DNA of 20,146 bases from Synergistales bacterium. GTDB taxonomy: Bacteria > Synergistota > Synergistia > Synergistales > Aminobacteriaceae. The notes below the pieces were generated by a model. That model was not told where the DNA came from, made no database searches, and saw only the letters and a program-made list of their open reading frames with translations. Positions 16,589 to 20,146 of this stretch are shown here, piece by piece (positions within the stretch are counted from its first letter, which is position 1; every line of letters starts with the position of its first letter). A program made the position numbers and the translations under genes. The stretch is taken from assembly GCA_025997935.1 (NCBI GenBank), contig BNVG01000027.1, positions 1 to 20,146 of the forward strand, read 5' to 3'.

Positions 16589-16852
16589 ATGTATATGTGG
16601 ACGCGTAGCGGTTTGTGTGCCGCGCTTTTTTTCGTTCTTGCGATTTTTGTTTGGCTGGGGTTCCCGGTCGATGCCCGTGCCACGCCCGTGCTTGGGGCGT
16701 ATCAGAAGATGTACGGCATGAACTTCGAGATATACAGACCCGAAGAGGCGAGCTGGCCTTTGGGGTGGTACGCGACGTTTGACGGATACGCTACGTCTCA
16801 GGTCGAGGCCAATCATTGGGTATACGGGCGCGTGGGGCTTGGGGGCGTGTGA
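16589..16852 (+). CDS. Secreted hypothetical protein, 5' part before frameshift
   Basis: N-terminal part (87 residues) of a protein I do not recognise. ATG 16589 is chosen because GGGGTGAT (16575-16582) lies just upstream; an ATG at 16406 would translate the T-rich leader and is rejected. A classical signal peptide is seen: basic MYMWTRS, hydrophobic core LCAALFFVLAIFVWLGF and a possible cleavage at DARA-TP. The mature part starts TPVLGAYQKMYGMNFEIY and is aromatic-rich. The frame stops with TGA at 16850-16852, just after a run of five G (16841-16845), and the protein clearly continues in the next frame. Together the halves would encode about 273 residues. Confidence 0.6.
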   Translation: MYMWTRSGLCAALFFVLAIFVWLGFPVDARATPVLGAYQKMYGMNFEIYRPEEASWPLGWYATFDGYATSQVEANHWVYGRVGLGGV

Positions 16853-17411
16853 TGACCGAAATACCCGTGGGTTCCTCGTGCCGCAGGCCGTGCCGGAGCT
16901 GGCCAGGATAGCCGTGTCACATTGGCGCGGCGGAGCTTATGAGACCAAGGCGTTTCGCAAAATCGCAGCGGCCGGATACGACAACATAGGTGTGCTTGAC
17001 GACCCCATTGTATACACTCCAGTGGTCTGGAAGACCGGGCAAAGCGGGCTTCGCGTGTGGGTGGGAGACCGCTGGGTTCGCGTCGCGGGCAATTTGCCCG
17101 GGGAACGAGACTATTTGGCGCGGTTGATCAGAGAAAAGAACATCCCCTGGACGCTCTCCGATACCGAAGAGTTAGTCTATTTGGCGCGGGAGTGGGGTTA
17201 TATTTGGCGCGGAGTCGTTCCGCTCAACAAGTTCCCCGCCCGTCCTTCGGGCGGCGACGGCAATAAACAAGACTCCTCAACCACTTACAGCGGCGGAGAC
17301 GGCGGCGGCGACAATAGCGGCGGAAATTGGGACGGCGGCGGCGACAACAACGGAGGCGGCGGCAGTGGCGGTAGCGGCGGTAGCGGAGGCGGCTGGGACA
17401 CCGGCAAATAG
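16850..17411 (+). pseudogene. Secreted hypothetical protein, 3' part after +1 frameshift
   Basis: Continuation of the preceding frame shifted by +1, with no good start of its own (only a TTG at 16779 inside the 5' part). Removing one G from the run at 16841-16845, or skipping t16850, joins GRVGLGG to DDRNTRGFLVPQAVPELARI without interruption. The body is moderately charged and Trp-rich (SHWRGG, WKTGQSGLRVWVGDRW, WGYIWRG), and the last ~55 residues are a Gly/Asp/Asn/Ser-rich tail. Predicted location is outside the inner membrane. Function unknown. The break could be a sequencing error, a decayed gene or a programmed shift. Confidence 0.6.
17247..17408 (+). repeat. Gly-rich low-complexity coding tract
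   Basis: The 3' end of the secreted-protein gene is built from degenerate GGC-GGC-GAC and GGC-AGT-like codons, encoding GGDGGGDNSGGN and GGSGGSGGSGGG. Such tracts act as flexible linkers or surface tails, and are prone to slippage and to assembly error. Confidence 0.75.
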
Positions 17412-17424
17412 CGGAGGAGAGCAA

Positions 17425-18330
17425 ATGAGCGACGATATTTACGATCTTCTCGACAAGGCTTACGAGTCCGATGACGTCGACGAAATAGCGGCTTTGACGG
17501 AACGCGCTCTCGATCTCGACCCCGACAATCCAGAGGCTCTTCTGATGAAGGCCGACCTCATAGAGGACGACGACGAGGCAAGGCTTCTGATTCTGGAAAG
17601 AGCCCTCGCCGAGACAAGAAGGTATTTCGGGGAGCGGGGACTGCGCGGCGCGGCCATCTTAGAGGATGATAACGCGGACGTTTATTTTGCGATATTGCAG
17701 CGCGCGGCCTACGTTCGTTTTGTTCTCGAGGACGACGACGGCGCTATGGAGCTTCTTGAGGAGCTTCTGCCGTTTGACGCCGACGACCAGATGCTTTCCA
17801 AGACGCTGTATTATCGCATAATGCTCGAGCGCGGCGAGTGGGCCGCTGTTTTGGAGGACGCCATGAAGCAGACGGCGCGAGGTCTCGGCTGGGCTTACTC
17901 CAGAATAATAGCCACGTATATGCTAAGCGTTCACGGCAAGGGCGGCAAGAAGTCCGATATTGCCAAAGTCGATAAAATGCTGTGGGACGCAATCGAAATG
18001 TCCCCGGAAGTGCCTTTTTACATGCTGGGCTACTTCCCAGATCCGGTAGACGACAGCGAGCAAGAGGAAAACGCTTTCGACTTCGGGCTTCTCTTCGAGG
18101 GGATATGGACCGTGTCGCGCGATATGCTGAACTGGTTCTCGAAGTCCGTCATTCTTTTCGGCCTTCTGACGGGGCGCTTCGCGGACGAGCAGGACGACAT
18201 GATAGAGATTTTGGACGCGCTCGGCGGCGCGGAGGACTATAAAGAACTGTCCGGCGCGCTTGGGCGCGCGGATGACGACAGCGCCGTTTTGAGCGCAATA
18301 TCATCCGGCGGTTATCCGAAAGTCCGATAG
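17425..18330 (+). CDS. Acidic TPR-like protein of unknown function
   Basis: 301 residues from ATG 17425, which has GGAGGAGA just upstream; 13 bases follow the preceding stop. The N-terminal third has helical-repeat character typical of tetratricopeptide units (AYESDDVDEIAALTERALDL, then DPDNPEALLMKADLIEDDDE). A second repeat-like stretch lies at about 90-130 (YFAILQRAAYVRFVLEDDDG, AMELLEELLPFDADD). The protein is very acidic overall, with runs of Asp and Glu, and has no signal peptide or membrane helix. Such proteins usually serve as scaffolds; no partner can be named. The C-terminal half (FGLLFEGIWTVSRDMLNWFS) is not assigned. Confidence 0.75.
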   Translation: MSDDIYDLLDKAYESDDVDEIAALTERALDLDPDNPEALLMKADLIEDDDEARLLILERALAETRRYFGERGLRGAAILEDDNADVYFAILQRAAYVRFVLEDDDGAMELLEELLPFDADDQMLSKTLYYRIMLERGEWAAVLEDAMKQTARGLGWAYSRIIATYMLSVHGKGGKKSDIAKVDKMLWDAIEMSPEVPFYMLGYFPDPVDDSEQEENAFDFGLLFEGIWTVSRDMLNWFSKSVILFGLLTGRFADEQDDMIEILDALGGAEDYKELSGALGRADDDSAVLSAISSGGYPKVR

Positions 18331-18371
18331 CGGCGGCAATACGGAATTTTATTTTCAGGGGAGGAATTTTT

Positions 18372-18770
18372 ATGCCTTTGGTTTCATGCAGACTATGCGG
18401 AAAGCTTTTTACATCAGGAGGGCCTACGGTATGCGCGTCCTGCTTAGCTAAACTCGACGACCTCTACCCAAAGGTGCGTGAATTTTTAAGGGACAACCCA
18501 AAAACCGAGTTCAACGTCGAAACGGTGGCCGACGTGATGGAAGAAGATATTCGCTTTGTCCAGGCGTTGGTTGATATGAAGTATCTCGACCGCGATATGG
18601 AGACTCGGGTTGAGTCTCCGACCAACAAAGCGCGCGAAAGACTGGCCAGCGAGCTGCAGAAGTCGCTCAGGGATATGAAGGACGCGGCGGCCAAGCGCGA
18701 GGCGGCCAAGGACGTGGCGGCATCCTACGGCCAGCAGAGGCACGGCGGCAACACTGTAAAAAAGTCTTGA
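18372..18770 (+). CDS. YvyF-like flagellar-region zinc-ribbon protein
   Basis: 132 residues. The N-terminus has a treble-Cys2-Cys2 set, C6 and C9 (VSCRLCGKLF) and C21 and C24 (PTVCASCLAKL), then a helical section (LYPKVREFLRDNPKTEFNVE) and a small winged-helix-like segment (VADVMEEDIRFVQALVDMKY). This layout matches the YvyF/TIGR03826 'flagellar operon protein' group by eye; the exact molecular role in that group is unclear. The C-terminal third is a charged coil (SELQKSLRDMKDAAAKREAA). ATG 18372 is preceded by GGGGAGG. No flagellar structural gene is in the window, so the link to motility here is an inference. The prepilin peptidase gene begins 7 bases after its stop. Confidence 0.7.
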   Translation: MPLVSCRLCGKLFTSGGPTVCASCLAKLDDLYPKVREFLRDNPKTEFNVETVADVMEEDIRFVQALVDMKYLDRDMETRVESPTNKARERLASELQKSLRDMKDAAAKREAAKDVAASYGQQRHGGNTVKKS

Positions 18771-18777
18771 TATCCTG

Positions 18778-19599
18778 ATGGACTTACAAGGCATTCAAGG
18801 TTTATACGCCGCCCCGCATATCGTCTTTTCGTGCCTCTTAGGCGCTTGTTTGGGGTCCTTTTTGAACGTGGTCGCTCACCGCACCGTTATAAACAAGCCC
18901 TGGTGGGGGAGCGAGCGCTCCGTCTGCGAGTCCTGCGGACACATGCTCGCGTTTCACGAGCTTATCCCAATCTGTTCGTGGATAGTTCAAAGGGGGCGCT
19001 GCCTGAAATGCAAAGCGCCCGTTTCCCCGCGATACATAGTGGTCGAGCTGACAGGCGCGTTTATCGGCGGCGTTTTGGCTTGGCGGTGGGGGATGACTTT
19101 TGGGTATTTGTTTTCCATGATATGCGCCTTTGGGTTTCTCTTGAGCGCGCTTACGGACTATGAGAGCCAGGACGTGTTCGATATTTTCGCGTTCTCTATG
19201 GGCGCGGTTGGGATAGCCCTCAGGCTTTTTGGCGGACGCGACGCCGTCATAGACGGGCTTCTTGGCGCGATGAGCGGTTGGGGAGTGTTCGCGCTTATCA
19301 TAGTCGTCAGCCGCGGCGGCATGGGCTGGGGCGACGCTTGTCTCATGGGCGGAGCGGGGGCGCTTTTGGGTTGGAAACTTACGCTTTTGGCGTTTTACCT
19401 CGGATGTTTTGTAGGAGGCGCCGGGGTGTTGTATCTGTTGTGGCGGGGCAAGATAAAATGGGGGCGAAGAGACGCCATGCCCTTTGTGCCACACTTAGCT
19501 GTCGGCGCGCTCCTCGCTATGACCGTCGGCCCGCGGATATTGTATTTTATAGGTGTTCGTCTGTCCGCTTACCCTATATATCCGGGGTGGCCATTTTAA
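18778..19599 (+). CDS. Type IV prepilin peptidase (A24 family)
   Basis: 273-residue polytopic inner-membrane aspartic protease that cleaves, and in many bacteria N-methylates, type IV prepilins and type II secretion pseudopilins. The N-terminal helix (IVFSCLLGACLGSFLNVVAHR) is typical. The cytoplasmic zinc site is C50, C53, C75 and C78 (SVCESCGH, GRCLKCKAPVSPRYIVVELT). Catalytic aspartates are D127 in SALTDYESQDV and D186 in GGMGWGDACLMGG. Compared with the common GxGDxKL motif, the Lys position holds a Cys here (GDACLM). No clear ribosome site precedes ATG 18778, which fits coupling to the gene 7 bases upstream. No pilin gene is in the window. Confidence 0.9.
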   Translation: MDLQGIQGLYAAPHIVFSCLLGACLGSFLNVVAHRTVINKPWWGSERSVCESCGHMLAFHELIPICSWIVQRGRCLKCKAPVSPRYIVVELTGAFIGGVLAWRWGMTFGYLFSMICAFGFLLSALTDYESQDVFDIFAFSMGAVGIALRLFGGRDAVIDGLLGAMSGWGVFALIIVVSRGGMGWGDACLMGGAGALLGWKLTLLAFYLGCFVGGAGVLYLLWRGKIKWGRRDAMPFVPHLAVGALLAMTVGPRILYFIGVRLSAYPIYPGWPF

Positions 19600-19610
19600 T
19601 CTGATTTTTT

Positions 19611-19663
19611 ATGATTATGATTATGATTTATGAATTGAATAAAATTGAATAAAATGGTAAAAC
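19611..19663 (+). promoter_or_regulatory. AT-rich repeats and putative def promoter
   Basis: Three tandem copies of the hexamer ATGATT (19611-19628) are followed by two tandem copies of TTGAATAAAA (19635-19654). The first TTGAAT (19635-19640) lies 17 bases from TAAAAC (19658-19663), a plausible -35/-10 pair ahead of the deformylase gene. The gap 19600-19708 holds nothing else I can support. Confidence 0.4.
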
Positions 19664-19708
19664 ACGTTTCTTTTTAGGTCAATAAAACGACTGAGTGAGG
19701 AATCAAAA

Positions 19709-20125
19709 TTGAGTGAGCTTAATATAGAAGAACCGTTAAAGATAAGGCTCTACCCCGACCCTGTTTTGAAGGCCCCAACCGAGCCCGTGACCGATTTTGA
19801 CGAAGAGTTGGCGGCGTTTGTCGACAAAATGCGCCTTGTCATGGATATAGGCGACGGCGTTGGCTTGGCCGCCCCGCAGGTCGGCGCGCCTAAAAAAATC
19901 GCACTTGTTTCTTACGAGGATGAGTTTTACGTCCTGATAAACCCCAAGGTTCTGAAAGAGGAAGGGGAGCAGGACGGAGACGAGGGATGCCTCAGCTTCC
20001 CCGGCATTTTCGCGCCCCTGAAACGCCCGTACAAAATCTCGGTAACAGCGCGGGACGTCAGGGGCGAGGAACGGCTTTATGAGCCTGAGGGCTTTCTGGC
20101 CCGCGCCTTTTACCGCTTGCTTTGA
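19709..20125 (+). CDS. def: Peptide deformylase, 3' end replaced
   Basis: Metalloenzyme that removes the formyl group from the N-terminal Met of nascent proteins. Start is TTG 19709, with GAGG 9 bases upstream. Two of the three family motifs are intact: GVGLAAPQ (residues 50-57) and EGCLS in GDEGCLSFPG, which supplies the metal-binding Cys. The third, HExxH, should follow GFLARAF directly. Instead the sequence reads YRLL and stops. The loss occurs at 20110/20111, only 36 bases from the window edge, so I read it as a chimeric contig end, not a natural inactive enzyme. As written the protein lacks both metal-binding His and the catalytic Glu. Confidence 0.9.
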   Translation: MSELNIEEPLKIRLYPDPVLKAPTEPVTDFDEELAAFVDKMRLVMDIGDGVGLAAPQVGAPKKIALVSYEDEFYVLINPKVLKEEGEQDGDEGCLSFPGIFAPLKRPYKISVTARDVRGEERLYEPEGFLARAFYRLL

Positions 20126-20146
20126 GGCCGCGCGCGAGGTTTAGAA
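20111..20146 (+). other. Probable foreign or chimeric tail
   Basis: These 36 bases do not continue the deformylase frame as expected and I find no copy of them on either strand elsewhere in the window. Their length resembles the 42-base foreign piece at the left end. They probably come from another part of the same genome. Confidence 0.55.

Noticed and set aside
17247..17408. CRISPR-like or tandem DNA array
   Set aside because: The repeats are short degenerate Gly codons in one reading frame, with no conserved repeat and spacer pattern.

Overview
The window reads as one end-to-end contig of a fairly GC-rich anaerobic bacterium. The gene content suggests a member of the Synergistota: a K+-dependent membrane pyrophosphatase, a tRNA amidotransferase gatCAB operon, 5-oxoproline/amino-acid catabolism genes, tandem PAS modules with the 'QPDGT' signature, and a YvyF-like flagellar-region protein. 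This is inference from gene content and style; a Firmicutes-type anaerobe is the main alternative. No rRNA, CRISPR array or insertion sequence is visible.

Both ends look artificial. Bases 1-171 combine a 42-base copy of 1581-1622 with an inverted copy of 240-369. The last ~36 bases replace the catalytic end of a peptide deformylase gene. This is the pattern expected of chimeric ends from whole-genome amplification or assembly.

Layout, left to right. (1) 172-2855, + strand: an ABC importer of the nitrate/sulfonate/taurine class, as substrate-binding protein (5' end lost), permease and ATPase in overlapping frames, closed by a strong terminator. (2) 3156-8483, +: pyrophosphatase, then gatC-gatA-gatB, then tRNA-Pro(GGG) and tRNA-Ser(UGA). 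The Gat enzyme makes Gln-tRNA and/or Asn-tRNA by amidation. (3) 8930-10549, +: a four-PAS protein with no output domain, ending where a histidine kinase core would usually begin. (4) 14192-10583, - strand: a cluster equivalent to the Bacillus subtilis ycsFGI-kipIA region. It holds the C-terminal remnant of an NRAMP-type transporter, then pxpB, pxpC, pxpA and a ycsI-like gene, for ATP-driven 5-oxoproline conversion to glutamate. (5) 16406-14240, -: a family-2 glycosyltransferase, a 71-residue unknown protein and a WbpP-like UDP-GlcNAc epimerase, probably for surface polysaccharide. (6) 16589-20125, +: a frameshifted secreted Gly-rich protein, an acidic TPR-like protein, a zinc-ribbon YvyF-like protein, a prepilin peptidase and a deformylase.

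I see no clearly new defence or mobile system. The best leads are the junction at about 14180-14245, where two genes appear truncated at one point, the kinase-less PAS protein, the +1 frameshift in the secreted protein, the conserved-looking small ORF inside the sugar operon, and the Na+-type signature of the pyrophosphatase.
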